Of a DNA stretch of 62,141 nucleotides, positions 7,916 to 16,721 are shown piece after piece. The stretch's first letter is position 1, and each line of letters starts with the position of its first letter. Made by a program: the position numbers and the translations under genes. The notes beneath the pieces are model-generated. The model saw only the letters and a list, made by a program, of their open reading frames with translations, made no database searches and had not been told where the DNA came from. The DNA comes from Paenibacillus alkaliterrae. Lineage in GTDB: Bacteria; Bacillota; Bacilli; Paenibacillales; Paenibacillaceae. The DNA is taken from positions 1 to 62,141 of the forward strand of contig NZ_JAKGAP010000034.1 of the NCBI RefSeq assembly GCF_021532375.1, read 5' to 3'.

Positions 7916-8893
7916 ATGGCAGAGCAGATTCGCATTGGTATAGCAGGTTACGGTAATTTGGGGCGCGGCGTAGAACTCGCCATCAAACAAAATCCGGATA
8001 TGCGCTTGGACGCTATATTTACGCGCAGAGCGCCGGAATCGATTCCTTCCGAGACGAAAGTGTATTCGATTGAAGATGCAGAGCGCTTCGTGAACGATAT
8101 CGACGTTATGATCCTGTGCGGCGGCTCCGCGACGGATCTGCCGGAGCAAGGACCGGCGTTCGCCCGCTTGTTCCATACGGTGGACAGCTTCGATACGCAC
8201 GCGCGTATTCCGGAATATTACGAACAGGTGGATGCGGCGGCCAAAGCAAGCGGCAAGGTCAGCGTCATCTCGACGGGCTGGGATCCGGGCTTGTTCTCGC
8301 TGAACCGTCTGCTGGCGGAATCGATCCTGCCCGAGGGCAAGGAATATACGTTCTGGGGCAAGGGCGTAAGCCAAGGCCATTCCGATGCGATTCGCCGGGT
8401 GACCGGCGTGAAGCACGGCGTGCAGTACACGATTCCCAGCGAGGCGGCGGTCGAACGCGTGCGCGGCGGCGAGAATCCGGAGCTGGCAACGCGCGAGAAG
8501 CATATCCGCGAATGCTATATCGCAGCAGAGGAGGGCGCTGATCAGGAGGCTATTGCGGAGGAAATCAAGGCGATGCCGAACTATTTTGCCGACTATGATA
8601 CGACGGTGCATTTCATTGACGAAGCGACGATGAAGGCCGAGCATGGGTCGATGCCGCATGGCGGCTTAGTGCTGCGCAGCGGCAAGACGGGCGTGAACAG
8701 CACGCAAATTATCGAGTTCGGACTGAAGCTGGACAGCAATCCGGAATTTACGGCAAGTGTACTAGCGGCCTATGCCCGTGCTGCTTATAAATTAGCCCGC
8801 GAAGGACAAGCCGGCGCCAAGACGGTGTTCGACATTCCGTTCGCGTATCTTTCGCCAAAATCCGGCGCAGAGCTTCGAAAAGAGCTGCTATAG
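7916..8893 (+). CDS. ddh: meso-diaminopimelate D-dehydrogenase
   Basis: A 325-residue protein starting IRIGIAGYGNLGRGVELAIK, the Rossmann fingerprint of Ddh, with the family segments TRRAP near residue 37, CGGSATDLPEQGP, DSFDTHARIPEY and STGWDPGLFSLNR (substrate-binding). It reduces and aminates tetrahydrodipicolinate to meso-diaminopimelate, a one-step route to lysine and cell-wall DAP. I chose ATG 7916 because AAAGGTGG stands just before it and the Rossmann fold starts there; the frame is open further upstream but overlaps gdh without an SD. Pairing with glutamate dehydrogenase groups two ammonia-fixing dehydrogenases. Confidence 0.94.
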   Translation: MAEQIRIGIAGYGNLGRGVELAIKQNPDMRLDAIFTRRAPESIPSETKVYSIEDAERFVNDIDVMILCGGSATDLPEQGPAFARLFHTVDSFDTHARIPEYYEQVDAAAKASGKVSVISTGWDPGLFSLNRLLAESILPEGKEYTFWGKGVSQGHSDAIRRVTGVKHGVQYTIPSEAAVERVRGGENPELATREKHIRECYIAAEEGADQEAIAEEIKAMPNYFADYDTTVHFIDEATMKAEHGSMPHGGLVLRSGKTGVNSTQIIEFGLKLDSNPEFTASVLAAYARAAYKLAREGQAGAKTVFDIPFAYLSPKSGAELRKELL

Positions 8894-8898
8894 CGCAG

Positions 8899-8930
8899 AA
8901 AAATATTTTTCAGAAAAGCGCTTTCTTCTA
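8899..8930. promoter_or_regulatory. two short palindromes, second cre-like
   Basis: GAAAAATATTTTTC (8899-8912) and GAAAAGCGCTTTC (8914-8926) follow the ddh stop. The second resembles a CcpA catabolite-responsive element but lies downstream of ddh and about 170 bp before cpsB, so its target is unclear. Confidence 0.35.
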
Positions 8931-9095
8931 CATTTATTGCCTTTACGAGATTGGAAAATGTAGGATATACTGAAATGGTTGAAATAGTTCTGTCGAATTA
9001 GATCGAAAAGTGCTGATAACATGACTTATTTATGATAGAATAGTCTCAAACGTGCCTATCAGGTGCTTTTGATCAAATTCTGTTAGGAGATCAGC

Positions 9096-9881
9096 ATGAT
9101 AGACATCCATACCCATATTTTACCCGGATTGGACGATGGCGCAGCGAATTGGGATGATACTTTGGACATGGCCCGGGCAGCCAGCTCAGAAGGAATCACA
9201 ACGATCATTGCAACTCCGCATCATGCCAACGGGTCCTATACCAATCTAGCAGACGACGTAGCTGAGCACACTCTCTCCGTTAACGAACAGTTACGTGCGA
9301 AGGGTGTGCCTGTTACGATTATGACAGGTCAAGAAATCCGAGTTCATGACGATTTGCTGGAGGCTTGGCACAGGAAGGAGCTGCTCCCCTTAGCCGGCTC
9401 GAAATATGTATTGCTGGAGATGCCGTCCTCTCGCATACCGAAGGCGATGATCGAGCTCATTCATGAGCTGAATGTCATGAAGCTTAAACCGATCATCGCA
9501 CACCCGGAACGAAATGCGGAGGTTGTGCAGCATCCCGAGCGGCTGGCCGAGCTGGTGGAAGCCGGGGCGTTCGCGCAGGTTACATCCCATTCGCTCTTAG
9601 GGGGATTCGGCAAACGAATCGAGCAATCCGCTTGGACTCTATTGAAGAATGGCTCCATACATATCGTAGCTTCGGATGCGCATCATATCGAGCGGCGCGG
9701 CTTTCGCCTGCGCGAAGCGTACGATGCCATTGAGAGGCGGATGGGAGAACAGTGGAAGAGTTACTTGCAAATCAATGCCCGTCATGTTTTGGAGGACGAG
9801 CCGTTTAACCCGCAGCCCTTCGCTGCGAATTCAACCGAGGGTGCCTTGCGCCGAGTTCTTTCCTATATCTTCAATAGATAG
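9096..9881 (+). CDS. CpsB/YwqE-type PHP-domain tyrosine phosphatase
   Basis: A 261-residue PHP-domain phosphatase. Metal-binding motifs are in order: DIHTHILPGLDDGA (residues 3-16), ATPHH (about 46), LEMPSSRIP (about 108), IAHPERN (about 131) and SDAHHIERR (about 193). Relatives dephosphorylate the tyrosine-phosphorylated BY-kinase CpsD/YwqD and control polysaccharide polymerisation. The SD AGGAGA lies seven bases before ATG 9096. The cognate kinase pair lies 3 kb downstream, separated by the SLH-protein gene, an unusual split. Confidence 0.92.
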   Translation: MIDIHTHILPGLDDGAANWDDTLDMARAASSEGITTIIATPHHANGSYTNLADDVAEHTLSVNEQLRAKGVPVTIMTGQEIRVHDDLLEAWHRKELLPLAGSKYVLLEMPSSRIPKAMIELIHELNVMKLKPIIAHPERNAEVVQHPERLAELVEAGAFAQVTSHSLLGGFGKRIEQSAWTLLKNGSIHIVASDAHHIERRGFRLREAYDAIERRMGEQWKSYLQINARHVLEDEPFNPQPFAANSTEGALRRVLSYIFNR

Positions 9882-10000
9882 CTCGAGTTAGCAGGGAAAG
9901 TAGTGCAACGAAATACATATGGCAAGAGATTCGAATTGGCTTTACTAGTCATTCATCTAGTAGATGGATGCAACTATTTCTAATATAGAGGTGAGAGAGA

Positions 10001-12133
10001 GTGACATTAAGGAAAAAATTAGCAGTATCCACAATTGCAGCGAGTGTCGCTATGTCCGCATTCGCTGGCATTCCGCTTAGCAACAAAGGTTTGGCGGAGA
10101 AGCTTGGAGTAAGCGGGGTTGCTTATGCATCTGCTGCTTTCCCGAGCGCGACTGTAACGACTAAAGTGAAACAGCTTCGTGATGCGCTTATTGCAACTAA
10201 CGGTTTGGACAAGGTTCAAGAACTTCGTGCGGTAATTAGCGGCTTGTCAGATCCGGTTAAAGGCGACATCGCAGATCCGATTGTAGCGAAGTTTATGAAG
10301 GGTACTGCTCCAGCGGATCAAGCGGCTAAAATAGCTGTACTGAAAAATCTATTTGTAGACGTATTAGCTCTGACGTATGACCCGTCGCTTACAGGATTGG
10401 AAAAAATTCGTACCGAGTATAACGGCGTACTTCAAAGCTATGCATCTGCTGCTCAAGTGCCGGATTTAACGATAGACAATATCGTTAATTATTTTCTCTT
10501 GATTCAAGACCAAGCCATGCTGCAATTGAGGACGAAGTCTTACACTGAACTATCAGCTCTGTTGACCGATCCGGTTGGCTTTAACAAGCTTCTTGAACAA
10601 TCGTTGGCTGCATTGCCTGATAAGCAATATGATGTCGAAAAAATACTCCTTTACTATGGAGTAACAACAGAAGATGTTGCCAGTGTATTGTCAAATCTTA
10701 AAATCAAGGTTGATAATAATGGGAAATTTGCGATTGCTGCATTAGCTCTATACAATGCTTATCTGCACTTGAATCCTGCACCCGTTACACCAACACCTGG
10801 CGGCGGAATTATTACTCCACCTCCGGTAACAATCGAAGTTCCGAAGGAAGCTGCAGATCTGGCTGGGAAGCTGGTTGATCTCAAAGGCGCAATCACTAAA
10901 GCGACTGGTGAAGAGAAAGCGAAGCTGATCGAAGAGGCTGTCAAAGAAGCTCAAACGCTTGTTGACAAGCTTGCAGAAATTAAGAACACAGTTACAATCG
11001 TTGACGGCAAAGCTGCTCTTAAGCTGGACGAGAATAAAACACTTTCCGCAATCGCGGGTATTGCTGCAATTGCTGATAGCTTGAAAGCAGCGGCAACCGG
11101 CACTGAGCTTTCTGCTCTTAAAGTAACGATCGATCTTGGCGCTGTAGCACAAGACGATGTTGAAATCGACCTATCCACTGCCATCATGGAGCAAGCCATT
11201 AAAGCGGGCCTTACAGCTGTTTCGCTTAAAGTAGACGATCTGACAGTAGATCTTCCAGTTGGCGGTACATTCTCTTCCGCAATTAACTTCACGATCAACA
11301 AGTCCGATGCAAGCGAAGAAGTAACCGGCGGTCTGAAAGCAGCTTCCAAAGTTTATGACTTCAACTTATCAATTGGCGGAGTAGCAACAACAACCTTTAG
11401 CCAACCAATCGTAATCAGCATTCCGCTGGGCGATACAACTGGTCTTGATATCGAATTGCTGTCGATCGCTAAGATCGTAGACGGCAAGCTTGAATTCCAT
11501 GGCGGACGCATTGAGAACGGCCATATCATTGAGCCGCGCGATACTTTCTCTTCCTATGTAGTAGTAGAGAACAAAGTTTCATTCAATGATTTAGCTAGAG
11601 TTCAAGCTTGGGCTGGACGTTCGATTGAAGTGGTAGCTGCCAAAGGCGCAATTATCGGTAAGTCCGAAGGCGTATTCGCTCCAGATGCGAAAGTAACGCG
11701 CGCTGAGTTTGCGAAAATGCTAATCCGTGCCCTTGACCTGGATAACAGTTCCGCTACGGAAGGCTTTGCCGATGTGAAAGCTGGCGACTGGTTTGCACCT
11801 TACGTGGCTGCAGCAGCAGAGCTCAAAATCATCAACGGCCGTTCCGCTTCGAAATTCGATCCGAACGCTACGATCACACGCGCTGAGATGGCAACCATGA
11901 TCGCTCGCGCCTTGAAAGTATCGCAAGGCGCTTCCGATGTAGCTGACGTGGATGCGGCTCTTAAAGGCTTCTCCGATACCGGTAAAATCAGCGCTTCATT
12001 GAAAGACGGCGTTGCATTCGCAGCCAGCCATGAAATTGTAATTGGCAGCAACGGCAAATTCGCACCGAACAGCAACGCGACTCGCGCAGAAGCGGCTGTC
12101 ATTATTTACCGGGCGATTAATTTCGGCAAATAA
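10001..12133 (+). CDS. exported protein with three C-terminal SLH domains
   Basis: A 710-residue secreted protein. Residues 1-44 form a signal peptide (positive MTLRKK, hydrophobic core, likely cleavage after VAYA). Residues 45-260 are alpha-rich, followed by a Pro/Gly hinge (PVTPTPGGGIITPPP) and a long Ala/Lys/Glu and beta-rich middle part. The last about 180 residues hold three S-layer homology repeats, each ending in a TRAE-type motif (VTRAEFAKML, ITRAEMATMI, ATRAEAAVII). SLH trimers bind pyruvylated secondary cell-wall polymer, so this is a surface-anchored protein, possibly S-layer or S-layer associated. The start is GTG 10001 after AGAGGTGAGAGA. Its place inside the polysaccharide locus hints at joint assembly. 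Confidence 0.9.
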   Translation: MTLRKKLAVSTIAASVAMSAFAGIPLSNKGLAEKLGVSGVAYASAAFPSATVTTKVKQLRDALIATNGLDKVQELRAVISGLSDPVKGDIADPIVAKFMKGTAPADQAAKIAVLKNLFVDVLALTYDPSLTGLEKIRTEYNGVLQSYASAAQVPDLTIDNIVNYFLLIQDQAMLQLRTKSYTELSALLTDPVGFNKLLEQSLAALPDKQYDVEKILLYYGVTTEDVASVLSNLKIKVDNNGKFAIAALALYNAYLHLNPAPVTPTPGGGIITPPPVTIEVPKEAADLAGKLVDLKGAITKATGEEKAKLIEEAVKEAQTLVDKLAEIKNTVTIVDGKAALKLDENKTLSAIAGIAAIADSLKAAATGTELSALKVTIDLGAVAQDDVEIDLSTAIMEQAIKAGLTAVSLKVDDLTVDLPVGGTFSSAINFTINKSDASEEVTGGLKAASKVYDFNLSIGGVATTTFSQPIVISIPLGDTTGLDIELLSIAKIVDGKLEFHGGRIENGHIIEPRDTFSSYVVVENKVSFNDLARVQAWAGRSIEVVAAKGAIIGKSEGVFAPDAKVTRAEFAKMLIRALDLDNSSATEGFADVKAGDWFAPYVAAAAELKIINGRSASKFDPNATITRAEMATMIARALKVSQGASDVADVDAALKGFSDTGKISASLKDGVAFAASHEIVIGSNGKFAPNSNATRAEAAVIIYRAINFGK

Positions 12134-12147
12134 CTTATAATTAAGAC

Positions 12148-12186
12148 AAAATCTTCCTCTCATGCAGATGGGAGGAAGATTTTTTA
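12148..12186 (+). terminator. strong Rho-independent terminator after SLH gene
   Basis: AAATCTTCCTCTCAT pairs with ATGGGAGGAAGATTT around GCAG (one mismatch), followed by T6. It separates the SLH gene from the polysaccharide operon. Confidence 0.92.
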
Positions 12187-12292
12187 TCGAAATTTGTAGT
12201 CTAATGATAGATTCTAGGTTATTATGTATATAAGTATAGTTCTACGGGGTTATATCTATCCTGCCGAATTGTATCTAATGGAGGAGTATAGA

Positions 12293-13060
12293 GTGTCTAA
12301 CGAACTAGATTTGCGACAGTATATGGCTGTTCTTAAGAAGAGATTAGCTCTTATTTTATTGTCAGTATTCATTTGTTCTGCAGCGGCAGCCGCATTTAGT
12401 TTATTATTTCAAGATCCTGTTTACGAGGCTTCAACGAAAATCATTGTTAACCAAACAGCTGCACAGACGACAACTAGCCAACTGGATATCAACCAAATCA
12501 ACTCGAACATAATGATGATTAATACTTATAAAGAGATTATTAAAACGCCGGCAATTTTAGATAAAGTGGCCGAGCAATATCCCCAATTAGGTTTGACGGC
12601 TAATGAACTTTCCCGCAAAATCCAGGTTAACTCCGTTAATAATACACAGGTTATGACATTAGTCGTACAGGATGTGGATTATAAACATGCGGCACATGTT
12701 GTGAACGCAGTATCCAAAGTGTTTCAAGAAGAGATTCAACACATATTCAAAGTAGAGAATGTGTCGATTTTAAATGAAGCTGTTCTAACAGAACAACCAA
12801 ATCCAGTATCCCCAAATGTCGTGCTTAATATCGCAATCGCATTTATCGTGTCACTGATGCTTACTGTTGGTATTTCCTTTTTACTTGAATATTTGGACGA
12901 TACTATTAAGTCTGAAGCAGATGTAATGCAGTACTTAGGCCAACCAACGCTAGCCATGATATCACGAATGAGTCCAGAAGATGCTAATTCTAGCCAACTA
13001 AGTAAATCCAAACAAACCTATAAGGCAGGTGAATTAGAACGTGTCTCAATCGAAAAATAG
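12293..13060 (+). CDS. Wzz-family chain-length/BY-kinase activator (CpsC/YwqC-like)
   Basis: A 255-residue membrane protein of the polysaccharide co-polymerase family. It begins ELDLRQYMAVLKKRLALILL, the conserved Wzz amphipathic start and first membrane helix; a second helix lies near residues 175-198 (NVVLNIAIAFIVSLMLTVGI) before the proline-containing motif and cytoplasmic tail. It should control chain length and activate the adjacent kinase. I prefer GTG 12293, which has GGAGGA eight bases upstream; an ATG at 12224 has no SD and adds 23 atypical residues. The next gene overlaps by 20 bp. Confidence 0.9.
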   Translation: MSNELDLRQYMAVLKKRLALILLSVFICSAAAAAFSLLFQDPVYEASTKIIVNQTAAQTTTSQLDINQINSNIMMINTYKEIIKTPAILDKVAEQYPQLGLTANELSRKIQVNSVNNTQVMTLVVQDVDYKHAAHVVNAVSKVFQEEIQHIFKVENVSILNEAVLTEQPNPVSPNVVLNIAIAFIVSLMLTVGISFLLEYLDDTIKSEADVMQYLGQPTLAMISRMSPEDANSSQLSKSKQTYKAGELERVSIEK

Positions 13061-13733
13061 ACGTCAACTCGTTACAATGACGAATCCTCGGTCGCCTATT
13101 GCTGAATCCTACCGTACGTTGCGGACGAATATTGATTTCTCATCAGTTGATGAGAAGCTTCAAGTGATTATGGTTTCCTCTGCAGGTCCTGGAGAAGGCA
13201 AATCGACAACAATAACGAATCTGGCTGTTACTTTCGCTCAATCTGAGAGGAAAGTCATTCTAATTGATGCTGATCTTCGCAAGCCAACCGCCCACCATAC
13301 GTTTTCGATCTCTAATCGTTGGGGGTTATCCTCTGTTCTCTCGCAGCAATGCTCAATAGATGAAACTATTCAGATTTCCGATATACCTAATTTGGATGTG
13401 ATCACCTCGGGTGCAATTCCTCCAAACCCGGCAGAAATGATGGCCTCGAAGAGAATGACCGCAGTTATTGATCAGTTGCGGCAAATGTATGACATTATTC
13501 TTATCGATACGCCGCCACTATTAGCTGTTACCGATGCTCAGATCATTGCAACCAAAAGCGATGGCGTCATATTAGTTGTTGATCAAGGTAAAGTGAAGAG
13601 AGATATTGCTGCTAAAGCAGTGAAAAATTTAGAAAATGTTAACGCACGTATTCTTGGTGTTGTTCTTAACAACGTCAAGCGCAAGACTAATGAAGAAGCA
13701 TACTATTACTATTATGGCGTGCAAGATAAGTGA
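13041..13733 (+). CDS. CpsD/YwqD-type tyrosine (BY-) kinase
   Basis: A 230-residue cytoplasmic bacterial tyrosine kinase. Walker A is GPGEGKST (about 50), Walker A' ILIDADLRKP (about 76) and Walker B IILIDTPPLL (about 152). The N-terminal SPIAESYRTLRTNI helix mediates ring formation, and the C-terminus ends in a five-tyrosine cluster (YYYYYG) that is autophosphorylated. It works with the Wzz-like protein just upstream and the CpsB phosphatase at 9096. The GTG start at 13041 is preceded by AGGTGA and lies inside the previous gene, suggesting translational coupling. Confidence 0.94.
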   Translation: MSQSKNRRQLVTMTNPRSPIAESYRTLRTNIDFSSVDEKLQVIMVSSAGPGEGKSTTITNLAVTFAQSERKVILIDADLRKPTAHHTFSISNRWGLSSVLSQQCSIDETIQISDIPNLDVITSGAIPPNPAEMMASKRMTAVIDQLRQMYDIILIDTPPLLAVTDAQIIATKSDGVILVVDQGKVKRDIAAKAVKNLENVNARILGVVLNNVKRKTNEEAYYYYYGVQDK

Positions 13734-13776
13734 ATAATGTGCGTATATAGTAGAGAATTAAAGGAGCAGTGCGGTT

Positions 13777-14664
13777 ATGAAAGTAAGAAAAGCGATTATA
13801 CCAGCTGCCGGTCTTGGGACCAGGTTTCTACCAGCTACAAAGGCAATGCCTAAAGAAATGCTGCCTATTGTAGATAAACCAACGATTCAATATATCGTGG
13901 AAGAAGCCATCGAATCAGGGATTGAAGATATTATTATCGTTACAGGAAAAGGAAAGCGAGCTATTGAAGACCACTTTGATTATTCATTTGAGTTAGAAGA
14001 AAACCTCTTTAAGAGTGGTAAACTCGATTTACTGAGAGAAGTACAGAAGTCATCTAATATGGTTGATATTCATTATATTCGTCAAAAAGAACCAAAAGGA
14101 CTTGGCCATGCGATATGGTGCGCCCGTAATTTTATCGGAAATGAACCATTTGCTGTACTGTTAGGTGATGATATTGTGAAAGCCGATACCCCTTGTCTCA
14201 AACAGCTAATTGAACAATATGAGCGTCATAATGCTTCGGTAATAGGTGTGCAAAACGTATCGGTTGATGAAGTTTCGCGGTATGGAATAGTAGATAGTAA
14301 AGAAATAGATAATCGTTTATATGGTGTACATAATTTGATTGAGAAACCCAGTAGAGAGGTAGCGCCCTCTAATTTAGCGGTAATGGGGCGTTATATTCTT
14401 ACTCCAAAGATATTTGAGATATTAGACAATCAGAAACCCGGGGCAGGAGGGGAAATACAGCTTACTGATGCTATAGCTCAATTAATTCAATATGAAAAAG
14501 TGTACGCTTATAATTTTGAAGGTATCCGATATGATGTTGGTGAAAAAATGGGCTTTATTAAAACAACTATTGAGTTTGCACTACAACGCGAAGATTTGAG
14601 GAATAATCTATTAGAGTATTTATCGCAATTAGTTGAAGAGAAATTAATAAGAGTTAAAGCTTAA
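13777..14664 (+). CDS. galU: UTP-glucose-1-phosphate uridylyltransferase
   Basis: A 295-residue nucleotidyltransferase, full length for GalU/GtaB. The nucleotide-binding signature is [20 protein letters not shown] (residues 8-27), followed by [14 protein letters not shown]; other family motifs are [14 protein letters not shown] ([14 protein letters not shown]), LLGDDIV and the [12 protein letters not shown] segment. It makes UDP-glucose, the substrate of Ugd at 26618 and of glycosyltransferases here. AAGGAG stands eleven bases before the ATG. It lies in line with the kinase gene, 43 bp downstream. Confidence 0.95.
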   Translation: MKVRKAIIPAAGLGTRFLPATKAMPKEMLPIVDKPTIQYIVEEAIESGIEDIIIVTGKGKRAIEDHFDYSFELEENLFKSGKLDLLREVQKSSNMVDIHYIRQKEPKGLGHAIWCARNFIGNEPFAVLLGDDIVKADTPCLKQLIEQYERHNASVIGVQNVSVDEVSRYGIVDSKEIDNRLYGVHNLIEKPSREVAPSNLAVMGRYILTPKIFEILDNQKPGAGGEIQLTDAIAQLIQYEKVYAYNFEGIRYDVGEKMGFIKTTIEFALQREDLRNNLLEYLSQLVEEKLIRVKA

Positions 14665-14696
14665 GTATTTAAAAATAACATTTGTAGGGTGATACA

Positions 14697-15395
14697 ATGT
14701 CATTATCCAATCAATCGTCTAGTGTAATACAGGGTGAGATAACTCAGCTTCAGGATACTTCATCTACTAGAATAGCGTTTAAAAATTATTACATAATAAA
14801 AAGATTTATAGATTTATTGGGTGCGTTTATCGGAATAGTATTATCGATGCCTATATTTTTATTACTAATTGTAATTATGAAGATTCAAGACCCTAAAGGG
14901 CCTGTGATATTTAGGCAATGGAGAATCGGAGAAAACGGAAAGAAATTTGCCATTTACAAGTTTCGCTCTATGGTTCGAAATGCTGAGAAAGTTCTTAAGT
15001 CTGATGAAGCTTTATACAAGAAATATATAGAAAACAACTATAAACTTGAGCCGGATGAAGATCCGCGTATTACGAAAATTGGATATTTCCTTCGTAAATC
15101 TAGTTTAGATGAACTTCCACAATTAATTAATGTGCTTATCGGAAATATGAGCCTCGTAGGACCGCGTCCGGTCGTGGAAGTAGAACTTAAGGAATATAAG
15201 CATAAGCTCGATGATTTCCTTTCCGTCAAACCAGGTATTACAGGATATTGGCAAGTATGTGGAAGAAGTGATGTAGGCTACCCTGAAAGAGTCGATTTGG
15301 AATTATATTATGTATATAATAAATCCATAAAACTTGACTTTAATATATTATTAAAAACAATAGTAATTGTTTTAAGAAGAAATGGTGCTTACTAG
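14697..15395 (+). CDS. initiating sugar-phosphate transferase (WbaP/CpsE-type PGT)
   Basis: A 232-residue monotopic phosphoglycosyl transferase. A single hydrophobic re-entrant segment ([20 protein letters not shown]) is followed by the catalytic region [20 protein letters not shown], with later motifs [13 protein letters not shown] and [10 protein letters not shown] and the C-terminal [10 protein letters not shown], all canonical. It moves a sugar-1-phosphate from a UDP-sugar to undecaprenyl phosphate, starting the repeat unit. It is the short form lacking the extra N-terminal membrane domain of WbaP. The SD GGGTGAT precedes ATG 14697. From here to about 21.4 kb the DNA is clearly AT-richer than the flanks. 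Confidence 0.93.
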   Translation: MSLSNQSSSVIQGEITQLQDTSSTRIAFKNYYIIKRFIDLLGAFIGIVLSMPIFLLLIVIMKIQDPKGPVIFRQWRIGENGKKFAIYKFRSMVRNAEKVLKSDEALYKKYIENNYKLEPDEDPRITKIGYFLRKSSLDELPQLINVLIGNMSLVGPRPVVEVELKEYKHKLDDFLSVKPGITGYWQVCGRSDVGYPERVDLELYYVYNKSIKLDFNILLKTIVIVLRRNGAY

Positions 15396-15444
15396 TATGA
15401 ATTATCGAATATCACTCAATTAATATAAATTTAAAGGTAACACC

Positions 15445-15504
15445 ATGAGAAAGAAGTTGGAATTTATATTATGGGTACTAAAAAACGTATTATTGAAAAT
15501 ATGA
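15445..15504 (+). CDS. 19-codon leader ORF overlapping the flippase start
   Basis: ATG 15445 has a better SD (AAAGGTAA) than the flippase start and encodes 19 residues, out of frame with wzx, ending at TGA 15502. It overlaps the first 34 bases of wzx. It might couple translation, or mark a small frameshift that altered the original flippase N-terminus. No homology is recognised. Confidence 0.35.
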   Translation: MRKKLEFILWVLKNVLLKI

Positions 15505-16721
15505 TTTCTCTTTTCGTGCTTCAAGGAGCGAACTATTTGTTGCCGTTAATCACTCTACCTTACCTTGTAAGAGTACTGGGATCAGAAAAATTCGGCTTGC
15601 TCGCCTTTGGTTCAGCATTTATTTATTACTTTGTAGTTATTACTGAATACGGTTTTAATCTTACTGCAACGCGTAAGATTGCCATTCATCGTGACGATAA
15701 ACAAAAGGTTTCAGAGATCTTTAGTACAATAATGTTTATTAAAGTTTTCCTAACATTAATAACTTTTGTGATAATGGCTGCTATGGTATTAATTATACCT
15801 AAGCTTCGCTTGGAATGGGAACTTTATTTTGCATTATTTTTGACGGTATTAGGGAATGTTATGTTTCCGGTTTGGTTTTTTCAAGGAATGGAAAAAATGA
15901 AGTATATAACGATCCTTAATATAGTTGCTAAGATTATTACTACTATAGCTATTTTTATATTTATCCAAAAACAGTCTGATTACCTTTTGGCGGCATTCAT
16001 ACAATCATTAGGCTTTGTAATAGCAGGTCTACTTAGCTTATGTGTAATATGGCGACAGTTTTCAATACGTTTATCAAGGCCAGCGTACTGGTCAAGTATT
16101 GCAAATGAATTAAAGGAAGGTGGTCAAGTATTTATTGCCACTTTATCGGGAGTTGTATATGGACAGGGCACCGTACTAATTACAGGTTTTATAGCAGGAC
16201 AATCTGCTGCGGGATATTATGCCATTGCACAGAAAGTGGCATCAGCAATAGTTGGATTGGTTCAACCCGTTACGCAAGCAATATACCCTTATTTATGCAA
16301 GTTAATTTCAAACGACTTAAGTAAATATATAAATTTTAAAAAACGAATACTATTTTATGGTTTAGCAACTGGAGTTGTTTTAGGTATTATTCTTGTTTAT
16401 TCTTCTGATTGGGTTGTTAAATTGATAACTGGTGAAATAAGTCCTGAATTAATCATGTTACTTAAAATTTATTCACTGGTTATATTATTTACAATGATGA
16501 ATGTGTTGTTAAACCCGTTTGTACTTTCTATGGAAAAATTTAATGCGATGCAAAAAATGTATATAATAACAGCAATCTTATTCTTAGTTGTATCCATCCC
16601 AGCTACTATGTGGCTAAATACTTACGGCATGGTAATAAGTATTCTTATAATTGAAGTTTATGTATTCATTAATAGCTTAAGAATTACAAAGGTGGATATA
16701 AAATGGCAAAGATCTCAGTGA
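15471..16721 (+). CDS. wzx: Wzx-type oligosaccharide flippase
   Basis: A 416-residue polytopic protein with about twelve membrane helices and the MOP-superfamily N-terminus IIENMISLFVLQGANYLLPL followed by ITLPYLVRVLGSEKFG, diagnostic for RfbX/Wzx flippases. It should move the lipid-linked repeat unit across the membrane to the Wzy polymerase at 20097. ATG 15471 has only a weak GAAG-type SD, whereas an out-of-frame leader ORF just upstream has a good one. It overlaps the next gene by 19 bp. Confidence 0.92.
   Translation: MGTKKRIIENMISLFVLQGANYLLPLITLPYLVRVLGSEKFGLLAFGSAFIYYFVVITEYGFNLTATRKIAIHRDDKQKVSEIFSTIMFIKVFLTLITFVIMAAMVLIIPKLRLEWELYFALFLTVLGNVMFPVWFFQGMEKMKYITILNIVAKIITTIAIFIFIQKQSDYLLAAFIQSLGFVIAGLLSLCVIWRQFSIRLSRPAYWSSIANELKEGGQVFIATLSGVVYGQGTVLITGFIAGQSAAGYYAIAQKVASAIVGLVQPVTQAIYPYLCKLISNDLSKYINFKKRILFYGLATGVVLGIILVYSSDWVVKLITGEISPELIMLLKIYSLVILFTMMNVLLNPFVLSMEKFNAMQKMYIITAILFLVVSIPATMWLNTYGMVISILIIEVYVFINSLRITKVDIKWQRSQ

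Noticed and set aside
7841..8659. 272-codon antisense frame over ddh
   Set aside because: It mirrors the codon bias of ddh on the other strand; Arg/His-rich product without family or SD.
8899..8930. Rho-independent terminator after ddh
   Set aside because: The palindromes are short and AT-rich with no T-run; better described as possible protein-binding sites.
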